A stretch of 64,000 bases of DNA from Pseudomonas yamanorum (GCF_013386765.1 NZ_JACARE010000019.1:108980-172979), one strand, 5' to 3'; numbered from the stretch's first letter, positions 25,683 to 35,138 are shown. Program-made: numbers and translations. The notes: a model not told the origin generated them from the letters alone.

Positions 25683-25842
25683 GTACGCCGAGGCTGTTCG
25701 TCCCCAGGACTTGGCCCAATTCCTGCCTCCCCTACCCCATCAAGTCGTTACTGACTACGCGGACGACTCTTTTGAGCCCCGCCGCCCAACCTCCTTCCCC
25801 CGATAATCAAGCATCCCCCTACCACCGCCGAGGCCTTCCCCC

Positions 25843-27180
25843 ATGACGAGCCCATCCACCGAACAGGTCAGCCCCCAAACCCTGCGAAGAGTGATCATCG
25901 CCGCCGGCATCGGTAACTTCGTGGAGTGGTTCGACTTTGCCGTCTACGGCTTTCTGGCCACCACCATCGCCCAGCAATTCTTCCCCAGCGGCGACGCCAG
26001 CGCGGCGCTGCTGAAGACCTTCGCGGTGTTTGCCGTGGCCTTTGCCTTCCGGCCCCTGGGCGGGATTTTCTTCGGCATGCTCGGCGACCGCATCGGGCGC
26101 AAACGCACGCTGGCCATGACAATTTTGCTGATGGCCGGCGCCACCACGCTGATCGGCCTGCTGCCCACCTACGCCGCCATCGGCGTAGCGGCGCCGATTC
26201 TGTTGTCGCTGATCCGCTGCGCCCAGGGCTTCTCCGCCGGCGGCGAATATGCCGGGGCCTGTGCCTATCTGATGGAGCATGCGCCGAGTGACAAGCGCGC
26301 GTGGTACGGCAGCTTTGTGCCGGTGTCTACGTTTTCTGCATTCGCGGCGGCGGCCGTGGTGGCGTATGCGCTGGAAGCTTCGTTGTCCACCGAGGCGATG
26401 GGCAGTTGGGGCTGGCGCTTGCCGTTCCTGATCGCTGCGCCGCTGGGGCTGGTGGGGCTTTACCTGCGCTGGAAGCTGGATGAGACGCCGGCGTTCCAGG
26501 CGGTGAAGCAAGAGCATGCGGTCGCTCACTCGCCGCTCAAGGAAACCCTGCGCAACCATGGTGCGGCGATCTGCTGCCTGGGCGCTTTTGTGTCGCTCAC
26601 GGCGCTGTCGTTTTATATGTTCACCACCTACTTCGCGACGTATCTGCAGGTGGCGGGTGGGCTGAGCCGGGCGATGGCGTTGCTGGTGTCGCTGATCGCG
26701 CTGATTTTTGCGGCGGCGATCTGCCCGCTGGCGGGGTTGTATTCGGATCGGGTGGGGCGTCGGGTTACGGTGATGACGGCGTGTGTGTTGTTGATGGTGG
26801 TGGTGTATCCGTCGTTCCTGATGGCCAGTTCCGGCTCGTTCGCGGCGTCGGTGGTCGGGGTGATATTGTTGGCGGTGGGCGCGGTGTTGTGCGGGGTGGT
26901 GACGGCGGCGTTGCTGTCGGAGACCTTTCCGACTCGCACGCGCTATACCGCTTCGGCGATTACTTACAACATGGCTTATACGATCTTCGGGGGTACGGCA
27001 CCGTTGATGGCGACGTGGTTGATCAGTACCACGGGCAGCAACCTGTCACCGGCGTTTTACCTGATTGCCGTGGCGGTGCTGGCGTTGGCGGGTGGGTTGG
27101 CGTTGCCGGAGACGTCGCGGATTTCGCTGCATGACGTGGGCTCGGAGGAAAAAGGCGCGGCGGCGGTGTTGTCGCGTTAA
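25843..27180 (+). CDS. MFS transporter, metabolite:H+ symporter (MHS) family
   Basis: A 445-aa, twelve-helix protein. The start ...GIGNFVEWFDFAVYGF and RPLGGIFFGMLGDRIGRKR are diagnostic of the MHS family (citrate, shikimate, alpha-ketoglutarate, proline/betaine). It lacks the C-terminal coiled coil that ProP (46121) has, so an organic acid is more likely than an osmolyte. No regulator or catabolic gene is adjacent. Confidence 0.8.
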   Translation: MTSPSTEQVSPQTLRRVIIAAGIGNFVEWFDFAVYGFLATTIAQQFFPSGDASAALLKTFAVFAVAFAFRPLGGIFFGMLGDRIGRKRTLAMTILLMAGATTLIGLLPTYAAIGVAAPILLSLIRCAQGFSAGGEYAGACAYLMEHAPSDKRAWYGSFVPVSTFSAFAAAAVVAYALEASLSTEAMGSWGWRLPFLIAAPLGLVGLYLRWKLDETPAFQAVKQEHAVAHSPLKETLRNHGAAICCLGAFVSLTALSFYMFTTYFATYLQVAGGLSRAMALLVSLIALIFAAAICPLAGLYSDRVGRRVTVMTACVLLMVVVYPSFLMASSGSFAASVVGVILLAVGAVLCGVVTAALLSETFPTRTRYTASAITYNMAYTIFGGTAPLMATWLISTTGSNLSPAFYLIAVAVLALAGGLALPETSRISLHDVGSEEKGAAAVLSR

Positions 27181-27210
27181 GCGAACACAATCCCCACTAC
27201 AACAAAGATC

Positions 27211-27303
27211 CAATGTGGGAGCTGGCTTGCCTGCGATGCACACACCTCGGTGTATCAGTTACACCGAGTTGATGCTATCGCAGGCAAGCCAGCTCCCACA
27301 TTG
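27211..27303. repeat. REPIN (two inverted REP arms)
   Basis: Perfect 27-base arms, CAATGTGGGAGCTGGCTTGC through TGCGAT and the exact inverse, enclose ~39 bases containing a second small inverted repeat (CTCGGTGTA/TACACCGAG). It lies 30 bases after the MHS transporter stop. Confidence 0.88.
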
Positions 27304-27400
27304 AACTCTCGTGGTTTATGAGATCTCCATTCCTCGGCTGAGCAGTGTGAGTAAACGCGGGTATGATCCAGGCTGACCCGGCCCGATTGGACCCACCCTC

Positions 27401-27853
27401 ATGCCCGCCTCTCAAACCCGCCCTACTCCCGCGCCACTCCTCAAGCCCGATGAAACCGTGGTGTTGTTCGACGGTGTGTGCAAGCTGTGCAACGGCTGGG
27501 CAAGGTTCCTGATTCGCCATGACCGCGACCACCGCGTGCGGTTGGCGGCGGTGCAGTCGCCCGAAGGTCAGGCGCTATTGGCCTGGGCCGGGCTGCCGCT
27601 GGATCAGTTCGACACCCTCTTGGTGATCCGCGACCGGCACTATTGGGAGCGTTCGGAGGCGGTGTTCGAAATCATCGCGCAACTGCCGGCGCGCTGGCGC
27701 CCATTGCTGGTGCTGCGCGCCATCCCGCGTGTCCTTCGGGACTGGGCGTACGACCGCATCGCGCGCAATCGCTATCGGCTCTTCGGAAAGTACGACACCT
27801 GCCTGTTGCCGGATCCCGATCATGAACAGCGCTTTTTGAAGGCCCAGCCATGA
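27401..27853 (+). CDS. DCC-family thiol-disulfide oxidoreductase-like protein (DUF393)
   Basis: A 150-aa protein with the thioredoxin-like motif FDGVCKLCN (C27, C30) that defines the family, and the later region ending in FGKYDTCLLPDPD. Members are thought to be thiol oxidoreductases; the substrate is unknown. Its stop overlaps the ATG of the DoxX-like gene, so the two are translated together. Confidence 0.8.
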   Translation: MPASQTRPTPAPLLKPDETVVLFDGVCKLCNGWARFLIRHDRDHRVRLAAVQSPEGQALLAWAGLPLDQFDTLLVIRDRHYWERSEAVFEIIAQLPARWRPLLVLRAIPRVLRDWAYDRIARNRYRLFGKYDTCLLPDPDHEQRFLKAQP

Positions 27854-28224
27854 ACGCCCTGGTGCGCATCAACTGGATCGCCCGGGGCGGCCTGGCGTTC
27901 ATGTTTGCCTACCATGGGCTGGTGCCGAAGCTGCTATGGCTGAGCCAGGGCGAGCGGGCGATGATCCAGGCGCACGGGATCGAGCAGGTGCAGCTGTTCG
28001 CCACGCTGGCAGGTGCTGGGGAGATGGTGTTGGCGTTATGGATACTGCTTTCACCGCGCAGCGCCTGGCCGATTGCGGTGGCTGCGATTGCGCTGGCGGG
28101 GCTGCTGGTGGATGTGGCGGTGTTCAGCCCGGGGATGCTCAGGGAGGCGTTTAATCCGGTGTCGCTGAATGTGGCGGGGTTGGCGTTGTGTGGGGTGGCG
28201 TGGAATACCAGGGCTGGAACGTAA
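27850..28224 (+). CDS. DoxX-like membrane protein
   Basis: A 124-aa protein with four hydrophobic helices and the family pattern GGLAFMFAYHGLVPKL ... LAGAGEMVLALWILL. DoxX-type proteins are linked to redox or respiratory functions. The four-base overlap with the DUF393 gene suggests a joint membrane-redox role. Confidence 0.72.
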   Translation: MNALVRINWIARGGLAFMFAYHGLVPKLLWLSQGERAMIQAHGIEQVQLFATLAGAGEMVLALWILLSPRSAWPIAVAAIALAGLLVDVAVFSPGMLREAFNPVSLNVAGLALCGVAWNTRAGT

Positions 28225-28239
28225 TCTTATCCAGCCCTT

Positions 28240-28731
28240 CTATACCAGCAGCCCAACCAACTGCCACGGCGTCATCTTCGTCACCATGATCATCACGATC
28301 ACAAACATCCCCAAGAACCCGAAAACACCCATCCAGAACCATTTGCGGTAAACACCGGCGTATCCATCATCAAGCGCCCTGCCCGTCTCAACCGCACTCA
28401 ACGCCATCTGCTGCAAACGCTTCTGCAACACCAGCACCGGCAGCCACAGCGCCCCCACGCACAGGAAGATGATCAGCGAGGTCAGCACCCATTCCGTGGT
28501 CAATGGCAGCCCGGCAAGCCTGATCAACAGGAAGCCCGTGATGATCTGGATAAAACCCGCCGGCGTGGTAATCCAGGTATCGAACCGCACCACCATCCGC
28601 GCCACATGGGCGATCACCTGCGGGTTGGCCGTACGGCTCGCGGCGATCAGGTACAGGTACGAGCCCATGCCGAAACCGAACAGAAAAATCGCCGCGAGGA
28701 TGTGAATGTACTTCAGGCCCAGATAGAGCAT
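28240..28731 (-). CDS. DUF2269-family membrane protein
   Basis: A 163-aa protein with four hydrophobic helices and the start LGLKYIHILAAIFLFGFGMGSYLYL, a family hallmark. It is the third gene of a minus-strand set, three bases after the saccharopine dehydrogenase-like gene, and is probably in one operon with it. Function unknown. Confidence 0.75.
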   Translation of the reverse strand: MLYLGLKYIHILAAIFLFGFGMGSYLYLIAASRTANPQVIAHVARMVVRFDTWITTPAGFIQIITGFLLIRLAGLPLTTEWVLTSLIIFLCVGALWLPVLVLQKRLQQMALSAVETGRALDDGYAGVYRKWFWMGVFGFLGMFVIVMIMVTKMTPWQLVGLLV

Positions 28732-28734
28732 GGG

Positions 28735-29862
28735 TCAGCCCTGCCCGTCGGAGAACTGCACGCTCAGGCTAAGGTTCGCCGGGTCGTTGATGGCGCCCAT
28801 GTATTCGTCGACGGTGATTTCACCCACGCATGGCCGCGCGCCGGGTTCTGGCACGTAGCCTTGGGCAATTTTGATGGCGAGGGCCACGGCGGCGCAGCTG
28901 GGGATTTCCGGGCCTTTGTCATTCAGGGCCGTGAGTTGCACCGCCAGGGACAGCGGTTGCCCGTCTGTGCCGAGGCCGTGTACGTCGATGTACATCGCGC
29001 TTTTGCCATCGCCGAAGCGCTCGAACCAGGTGCCCAGCCGGTGCAACCGTGCGGCCCAGGCGACGTGGTCGCGTACGATTCCCATGCGCAGCGCCTGGGC
29101 CAGCAGGCCGTTGGCGACACCGCCCAGCTTGAGCCCCGCGCCGGCCTTGAAGCTCAGGGTGTGGGCACCGTAGCGGCTGGCGAAAATGCCCATGTCGGGC
29201 ACGTCCACGTTAGCCAGGACTCGTGTGCCAAGCTGGGGCATCTTGCGCAGCGTCAGGTCCTGCCAGCCCAGCACTTCATGCACCTGGCCATTGCGCAGTT
29301 GCTTGATCGGTTTGCCCGCGTAGGCCAGCACGCCTTCGACGGTCGAGAGGCCCGGCATCTTGGCGGAAGAGGAAATTCCATGCGCGATCGAGTCGATGCG
29401 CGTGAAGCGATAGCGGTACTGGTCGATGATCGCAGACGACAGCGTCGGTACCGAGCTGCAGCCACTGAGAATAGCCACGCCCGCCAGTTTGGCCTGTGCA
29501 TCCAGCACGCCCACACCGTTGACGAAGGTGCGGCAGTCGGACAGGTCGCAGTAGTTCACGCCTGCGTCGATGCAGCTCTGGGCGACGGCATAGGATTGCC
29601 CCTGGAACGGGCCGCCGGTGTGGATCACCAGCTGGATGTTCATCGACGGCAAAACAGCGGCGAACCCGGCGCCCATGGCATCGCCGCACCAGCCTTCGCA
29701 GCCTGCGGGCGAGTGGTTTTTCAACTCATCGACTTTGCGCTGCAACTTGTGTGGGTCGCGGCCCGAGACCACCAGTTCGATGCCCGGCGCCAGCGCCAAG
29801 TGCCGGCACACGATGCTGCCGAAGTTGCCGTAGCCACCGACCACCATCACCCTGAGTGTCAT
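28735..29862 (-). CDS. saccharopine dehydrogenase-like NAD(P)-binding protein
   Basis: A 375-aa protein with an N-terminal Rossmann motif VMVVGGYGNFGSIVCRHLA and SGRDPHKL, as in saccharopine dehydrogenase-like proteins. The lysine biosynthetic enzyme itself is not implied. ATG 29862 follows AGGGAAG. It lies between DUF2867 and DUF2269 genes, a co-occurrence that suggests a shared lipid- or quinone-linked reduction step, by inference only. Confidence 0.75.
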   Translation of the reverse strand: MTLRVMVVGGYGNFGSIVCRHLALAPGIELVVSGRDPHKLQRKVDELKNHSPAGCEGWCGDAMGAGFAAVLPSMNIQLVIHTGGPFQGQSYAVAQSCIDAGVNYCDLSDCRTFVNGVGVLDAQAKLAGVAILSGCSSVPTLSSAIIDQYRYRFTRIDSIAHGISSSAKMPGLSTVEGVLAYAGKPIKQLRNGQVHEVLGWQDLTLRKMPQLGTRVLANVDVPDMGIFASRYGAHTLSFKAGAGLKLGGVANGLLAQALRMGIVRDHVAWAARLHRLGTWFERFGDGKSAMYIDVHGLGTDGQPLSLAVQLTALNDKGPEIPSCAAVALAIKIAQGYVPEPGARPCVGEITVDEYMGAINDPANLSLSVQFSDGQG

Positions 29863-29934
29863 TCCATTCTTCCCTAAACAATCGATCATGCGCCGAGTCT
29901 GAAGCAGACTGGCGCCATAGGCGGCTGAATGCCC

Positions 29935-30435
29935 CTACCCGCCAGGCGTTGCGGCCCGGTCTTCCAGCTTTCGCCTCAGCCGCTTCAGGTGATGATTGAC
30001 GATCAGCTTGTGCGCCGGCCCGACCGGCAGCATGTAGAGGCGCCCGTAGGTGTTATGGGTGACAACCGATGCGGTGATCGTCAGCACGCGCTCGGCGATC
30101 GCAAGACAGATCATCACGTCCAGGTGTCGGTCACGCTCGGTCAGCACCAACATGTCGCGGGCACAGTGCTCCACCAGGAAGAAGTCCAGCCGGTCACCCA
30201 CCTGCACCGTCTCGCGCCGGGTGCCGGAGAACCCGCCGATGCGCTTCACGCCAAACATCGAGGAAATCCCGTCCCTGATTCGGAACGCCTGGCGCAAGAA
30301 CGGCCCCGGTTCGCCGGTCATGATGTTCCAGGCCTCCAGCGCGGTGATGTCAGCTGGCAGCGGTACCGACCGGGTGTCGTAGTAATCAAGTTCGGACGGT
30401 GCGCGCAGCGTGTGAACAACATGGGTAATCGCCAA
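29935..30435 (-). CDS. DUF2867-family protein
   Basis: A 166-aa protein of the DUF2867 family (ALEAWNIMTGEPGPFLRQAFRIRDGIS, then GDRLDFFLVE and VVTHNTYGRLYMLPVGPAHKLIV). In other genomes this domain is often fused to or beside NAD(P)-binding epimerase/dehydrogenase domains, as here. It begins with TTG at 30435 with AAGAGA a few bases upstream and is first in the three-gene operon. Confidence 0.75.
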   Translation of the reverse strand: MAITHVVHTLRAPSELDYYDTRSVPLPADITALEAWNIMTGEPGPFLRQAFRIRDGISSMFGVKRIGGFSGTRRETVQVGDRLDFFLVEHCARDMLVLTERDRHLDVMICLAIAERVLTITASVVTHNTYGRLYMLPVGPAHKLIVNHHLKRLRRKLEDRAATPGG

Positions 30436-30458
30436 TAGTCTCTTCCCTGTTCGCTCGG

Positions 30459-30545
30459 CTAGAGCGGTTGGCCTGCATCAATACGATTCCCGTCCAGGTC
30501 TTCGAACACAGGTGAAATCGGCGGCAGGACGGCGCCGGCGAGGCA
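30459..30545 (-). pseudogene. possible 3' remnant of a VOC/glyoxalase-fold gene
   Basis: Read on the minus strand the bases encode LPPISPVFEDLDGNRIDAG and a stop. FEDLDGN is the usual C-terminal end of vicinal-oxygen-chelate proteins. Upstream the frame stays open for only about 50 codons without a start or the rest of the domain. A chance match cannot be excluded for so short a piece. Confidence 0.4.
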
Positions 30546-30574
30546 GAGGTTATTTTGCGTGAAGGCTGAAGTAA

Positions 30575-30618
30575 AGAGAGGAAAGGCTTGCCGTGTTTCG
30601 GGAGTGGCTTTCCTCTCT
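30575..30618 (-). terminator. terminator of the MFS exporter gene
   Basis: An 11-bp perfect stem, AGAGAGGAAAG with CTTTCCTCTCT, loop 22 bases, followed on the minus strand by TTACTT. It begins 9 bases after the exporter stop at 30627. Confidence 0.6.
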
Positions 30619-30626
30619 AACGTTTT

Positions 30627-31847
30627 TCAAAGGTGGAACGCCGCCCCCGTCTCCGCGCCCTGTGGAGATGCCTCAACCTTCACCTTCAACGCAATCAACA
30701 ACGCCGCCAGCAACATCAACACTCCCGCCGCTACAAACACACCGTCGATCCCCCTGAAACTGAACATCGCGCCCCCCGCCGCCGCCCCGGCGGCAATCGC
30801 CGACTGCACTGACGCCACCACCATGCCGCCGGCGCTTTCGGCCTGATCGGGCACCGCCCGCGCCACCCAGTTCGACCAGGCCACCGGCACCCCGCCAAAC
30901 GCCAGGCCCCAGAGCATCAACAGCCACACCTGGCCCGTCACGCTAGCGGGCAACAGCGCCAGGGCGAGCGCCGCAACGCCCACCAGCGCGGGCATCAGCA
31001 CCAGGGTGCCGCGCGGCAATCGGACCAACAGCCATCCCGCCAGCAGCGTGCCGGCGAAGTTCGCCACGCCGAAGCCCAGCAGCATCAGCGCCAGCCCTTC
31101 GGCGCCGACACCGGTGGTGCTTTCCAGGAACGGCCGGATATAGGTGAACAGCGCAAAGTGCCCGGTGTGCACCAGCACGCATCCCAACATGCCCACGGCG
31201 ATGCCCGGGCGCAGCAGTACGTCGAGCACCGTTCTCAAGCGCGCAGTCCTGCGGGGTGCGAGCGACGGCAATGTGAACAGCTGGAAAACCAGGGTCACGC
31301 CGCCCACGGCAGCAGCGGCCAGGAACGCGCTGCGCCATCCATAAAGACCGCCCAAAAAGCTGCCCAGCGGCACTGCCACGACAGTGCCCACCGCGATCCC
31401 GCTGAAGATGATCGACAGCGCACGCGGCAGCAGCGCCGCCGGGACCAGCCGCATCGCCACCGCCGCCGCCATGCTCCAGAAGCCGCCCAGAGCGATGCCC
31501 AGCAGGACGCGCATCAGCAGCAACACCGCCAGGCTCGACGAGACCGCCACCAGCAGGTTGGAACAGATCATCAGCGCGCTGAAACCCAGCAGCACCACAC
31601 GCCGGTCGATCCCGCGGGTCAGGCCCGGCACCAGCAGCCCGGCGAACAACGCCACCACCGCCGTGACCGTCACCGCCTGCCCGGCCAAGGCTTCCGACAC
31701 GCCGAGTTCGGCCGCCATCGGCGTCAGCAGGCTGGCCGGCAGGTACTCCGCCGTCAGCAAGCCGAACACGCCCATCGCCAACGAAAACACCGCCATCCAG
31801 GCGGGTGTCGCCGGTACGGCATCCGCATCACACACTCTGTTGCTCAT
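30627..31847 (-). CDS. MFS exporter, DHA1 (drug/sugar efflux) type
   Basis: A 406-aa, twelve-helix protein whose opening FSLAMGVFGLLTAEYLPASLLTPMA is typical of AraJ/NepI/CmlA-like exporters. It is divergent from an AraC-family regulator (31910), the usual pairing for an inducible exporter. GTG 31850 and ATG 31847 are adjacent possible starts. The substrate is unknown. Confidence 0.8.
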   Translation of the reverse strand: MSNRVCDADAVPATPAWMAVFSLAMGVFGLLTAEYLPASLLTPMAAELGVSEALAGQAVTVTAVVALFAGLLVPGLTRGIDRRVVLLGFSALMICSNLLVAVSSSLAVLLLMRVLLGIALGGFWSMAAAVAMRLVPAALLPRALSIIFSGIAVGTVVAVPLGSFLGGLYGWRSAFLAAAAVGGVTLVFQLFTLPSLAPRRTARLRTVLDVLLRPGIAVGMLGCVLVHTGHFALFTYIRPFLESTTGVGAEGLALMLLGFGVANFAGTLLAGWLLVRLPRGTLVLMPALVGVAALALALLPASVTGQVWLLMLWGLAFGGVPVAWSNWVARAVPDQAESAGGMVVASVQSAIAAGAAAGGAMFSFRGIDGVFVAAGVLMLLAALLIALKVKVEASPQGAETGAAFHL

Positions 31848-31909
31848 CACCAGACATCCTCCAAACGTTATCGAGGCCGGAAGTCTAGGTGCGACGATCA
31901 GGATGATCT

Positions 31910-32920
31910 ATGATGCGGAATCTTGAATCCTTTACCGAAACCCCGGAAATGATGCCTACCGATCCGTTCGACGCGTCCTCTGACCTTATCAACGAGTTGC
32001 TGCGCGGCATGCGCCTGAGTGGCGTCGAGTACCGCCGCATCCAGGCCGGGCCGGCATTTGGCTTGGGCTTTGCGGCCAGGCCCGGGCACGCCTACTTCCA
32101 CCTTGTCGCCGCTGGCTGCGTCACCCTGCGTACCGAGGACGGCACCCTGTACGAGCTGACGCCGGGCAACGCGGTGTTCATCTCCCATGGGGGCGCCCAC
32201 CAGTTGCTCTCCAGCCCGGAGGTGCCGGTGCAGGACATCGCCAGCTTCGACGCCGCGTCTCTCGGTGATGCGGTGTGCGCCGTGGATGCCCGGGCCGATG
32301 TGGGCGTGGCGCAAAGCGCCCTGCTCTTCAGCGGTTGCATGGAGTTTGAGCTGGGCAGTTTGCACGGCCTTGGCCGCCTGATGCCGGACCTGATGCTGAT
32401 CGACGCCAAGGGCCAACGCTATCCGGGGCTGATGCCGATCCTGGCCGCCATGGAGCGTGAAGTCAGCAGCGCCCGCATCGGCTTCGCCGGCATTCTTGCG
32501 CGGCTGGCGGACGTGGTGGCGGCGATGGTGGTTCGGGGCTGGGTTGAATGCGCCTGCGGAAATGCCTCGGGCCTGGTGGCCGCGCTGCGCGACCCGCGCC
32601 TGGCCAAGGCCTTGCTGGCGTTGCACCAACAGCCTGGGCGCGATTGGACGGTGGAGGAACTGGCAGCGCAGTGTCATACCTCGCGCTCGGTGTTCGCCCA
32701 GCACTTTCAAACCACGCTCGGCATACCGCCGCTGCGCTATGCCACCGAACTGCGGATGCGCCTGGCCAGCCAGTGGCTGACGCTGGAGCGGTTGCCGATC
32801 GAAACCGTGGCGCAGCGCCTTGGCTATAACTCCCAGGCGGCGTTCAGCCGGGCGTTCAAGCGAGTTACCGGGCAGCCGCCAGGGGCCAGCCGGCGACCGG
32901 CCAGCCCCGCGCCGGCTTGA
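31910..32920 (+). CDS. AraC-family regulator with cupin-type sensor domain
   Basis: A 336-aa protein. The N-terminal part (about 35-195) is an AraC_binding_2/cupin_6-like sensor, and the C-terminal part (about 225-325) carries two helix-turn-helices (WTVEELAAQCHTSRSVFAQHF, then PIETVAQRLGYNSQAAFSRAFKRVTG). AGGA six bases before ATG 31910 supports this start. It probably regulates the divergent exporter. Confidence 0.82.
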   Translation: MMRNLESFTETPEMMPTDPFDASSDLINELLRGMRLSGVEYRRIQAGPAFGLGFAARPGHAYFHLVAAGCVTLRTEDGTLYELTPGNAVFISHGGAHQLLSSPEVPVQDIASFDAASLGDAVCAVDARADVGVAQSALLFSGCMEFELGSLHGLGRLMPDLMLIDAKGQRYPGLMPILAAMEREVSSARIGFAGILARLADVVAAMVVRGWVECACGNASGLVAALRDPRLAKALLALHQQPGRDWTVEELAAQCHTSRSVFAQHFQTTLGIPPLRYATELRMRLASQWLTLERLPIETVAQRLGYNSQAAFSRAFKRVTGQPPGASRRPASPAPA

Positions 32921-32922
32921 TG

Positions 32923-34032
32923 TCAGACGGCTTGAGCCGCTAGCCGCATCAAGTCCGTGAACAGTTGCACAACCCGCTCATCCTCCACGCCCAACAACCG
33001 GTCACCGACATAACACTCGGTCTTGCACCACCCCGGCACGTCTGTGGGTTCCAGGTTTGTGAACAGCCAACACCCGTGCTCTCTGGCAATCTCGTCGCGG
33101 GCGTTGAGCAGTGCCGCCCGGTCTGCGTCGAAAAACAGGTGGAGCATGTTCACCTGAGGCGTGCGCGGCAGAAGGCGAATACCGGGAATCGCCTGCAGGC
33201 AGGTCGCCAGGCTCAGGGTGCGTTGATAGCAGGCCTCCAGCATCCCCAGGCGCTGATCAAAGCGCATGGCCGCCGAGACCACCATTGGGCTCTGCTTGAT
33301 CAAGGTGCCGCCCATCCGTTGGCGCCACAGGCGTGCCTGTTGGATAAAGTCGGTATCGCCCGCCAGCAGCGAGCCGGCGATGCCACCGAGGCCTTTGTAG
33401 GCCGAGACGTACACGGAGGAGAAACCTTCAACGATTTCGGCGTAGGAGCGCTGGTAGAAGGCCCGGGTTTCCCACAGGCGAGCCCCGTCCATATGCAGCG
33501 GTGTACCCGAGGCCGCAGCGGTAGCTTTCAAGGCCTCCAATTCGTCCCATTCGGGCAACTGCCCGCCGATCTCGCGGGCCGGTAGCTCCACCACCAGGCA
33601 GCTCAGTGGCTCGGCCACCGCTGCCAGGTCGTCGGCAACGATCGGTCGCAAGCGGTGGCCCACGATCACCCCATGCAAGTGCAGCAAGGCCTGAAACGCC
33701 TGCTCTTCGTGCAGCTGCAAATGAGACGAGGCATGGATCCCGAAACGCGGCAGCCGGCGTCGTTCGCTCCAGAGGTTGACCGCAATCAGTTGCGCCATCA
33801 CCCCGCTGGGCATGAATACCGCAGCGGGCTTGCCCAGCAGTTCGGCGACCTTGGCTTCAAAGCCTTCGATCAGCGCCCCGCCGCCATAATGGTCATGGGA
33901 CACATGGTTGGCCTGGGCCCAATCCGCCATTTCCTGGAACCACTGGGCAGGCGTGGGCTCTGCAAACCCGCTGATCTCGGCCGTGCAGGCCGACTTGAGT
34001 TGGCGGCGTTCTTCATCAGTGTTTGGTATCAC
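32923..34032 (-). CDS. threonine aldolase-type PLP-dependent lyase
   Basis: A 369-aa fold-type I PLP enzyme of the beta-eliminating lyase/threonine aldolase group. The Schiff-base lysine is in SAYKGLGG (K213) and the cofactor aspartate in HMDGARLW (D182). HDHYGGG near 47-52 is also family-like. The start is GTG 34032. The reaction is likely cleavage of a beta-hydroxy amino acid to glycine and an aldehyde; the substrate is not certain. Confidence 0.75.
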   Translation of the reverse strand: MIPNTDEERRQLKSACTAEISGFAEPTPAQWFQEMADWAQANHVSHDHYGGGALIEGFEAKVAELLGKPAAVFMPSGVMAQLIAVNLWSERRRLPRFGIHASSHLQLHEEQAFQALLHLHGVIVGHRLRPIVADDLAAVAEPLSCLVVELPAREIGGQLPEWDELEALKATAAASGTPLHMDGARLWETRAFYQRSYAEIVEGFSSVYVSAYKGLGGIAGSLLAGDTDFIQQARLWRQRMGGTLIKQSPMVVSAAMRFDQRLGMLEACYQRTLSLATCLQAIPGIRLLPRTPQVNMLHLFFDADRAALLNARDEIAREHGCWLFTNLEPTDVPGWCKTECYVGDRLLGVEDERVVQLFTDLMRLAAQAV

Positions 34033-34088
34033 GGTAGAGCGCCTGTGCAGGAGAAAGTAGGTTCAGGAATATCCGGCCCGTGAACGTA

Positions 34089-35015
34089 TCAGTCCTTGAC
34101 GAGCCTGGCCATGCGCAACCTGAAAAGATCATGCCCACTCACCACCACAATCCCCACCAGCACCAACACCGAGCCCACAATGAACGACGACTGCAAGGTC
34201 TCGTCCAGCAACCAGACCCCAAACACCACGCCAAACAACGGCGTCATGAACGACAGCACACCGAGGCGCGAGCCCAGGTAACGCCCCAGCATCCAGAACC
34301 ACACCAGCAGGCTCAGGAACGAGAACACCACCGTCTGGAACGCCAGGCTCGCTACGGTGATGGCCGAAAAATGCACCCCGGTTTGCCCGGTGGCCCACGC
34401 CAATGCAGCCAGGATCACAAACGCCCCGGCGAGCTGATAGAACAAGGTCAGTGGCGCCGGTGCCTCGGCCAGCCGCGAGCAGCGAATGGTGACCGTGGTC
34501 GCGCCCCACGCCGCAGCGCCCAGCAAGCCCAGCGCATCGCCCAGGCGTTGATCGGCCATCGAGGCACTGCTTTCACCGGGTGCAAAAAACGCGACGATCA
34601 CGCCCGCAAACGCCAGTAATATTCCGCCCCACTGCACTGCCGTCAGGCGTTCACTGGGGAATCGGACGTGCAAACCGATGGCCGCAAAGATCGGCGCCGT
34701 GTACAGAAAAATCACCATGTGCGCGGCCGACGTATAACGCAGCCCCTCGCCGACGGCCACGTACTCCAGGGCAAACAGCGCGCCCACCAGCAGCCCGCCG
34801 CGCCAGGTGTCGAGGTTCAAGGTCATCCTGTTTCGGCGCAGGATCAGGATCAGGCCCACCAGCACCGCCGCAATGCCGGAGCGCAGGGCGATCTGGAAGA
34901 TTGGCGCAATATCCGGCGCGGCGACCTTGATCGCCACTTGCTGAAGCCCCCAGATGGCGCACATCACCGTCATGGTGACCGCTGCGGGCCCATCAATCGG
35001 CTGACGCTTATCCAC
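34089..35015 (-). CDS. EamA/DMT-superfamily transporter
   Basis: A 308-aa, ten-helix exporter with two EamA repeats. GTG 35015 with GGAGAG just upstream gives a protein that starts immediately before TM1; the frame is open to 35435 but the extra part is antisense to the AraC gene. It is divergent from that AraC-family regulator, the likely controller. Substrate unknown. Confidence 0.8.
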   Translation of the reverse strand: MDKRQPIDGPAAVTMTVMCAIWGLQQVAIKVAAPDIAPIFQIALRSGIAAVLVGLILILRRNRMTLNLDTWRGGLLVGALFALEYVAVGEGLRYTSAAHMVIFLYTAPIFAAIGLHVRFPSERLTAVQWGGILLAFAGVIVAFFAPGESSASMADQRLGDALGLLGAAAWGATTVTIRCSRLAEAPAPLTLFYQLAGAFVILAALAWATGQTGVHFSAITVASLAFQTVVFSFLSLLVWFWMLGRYLGSRLGVLSFMTPLFGVVFGVWLLDETLQSSFIVGSVLVLVGIVVVSGHDLFRLRMARLVKD

Positions 35016-35138
35016 GACACTCTCCCACACACGTTTGTATGAGCGGAGTCTGCGATCTGCGGAACCGCTGGATATAGCGCCAAAACGACAAGCGATAGCG
35101 CACAATAGCCATTCGACCAGCCTCGTTGCGTGATCCTC

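Larger units (their letters stand above)
25253..25842. other. intergenic region with hairpin, REP and repeat remnant
   Basis: 590 bases without a convincing gene. From left to right it holds the presumed promoter of the effector operon (next to 25253), a hairpin plus REP (25509-25573) and the acetyltransferase-tail remnant (25631-25682). Confidence 0.5.
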
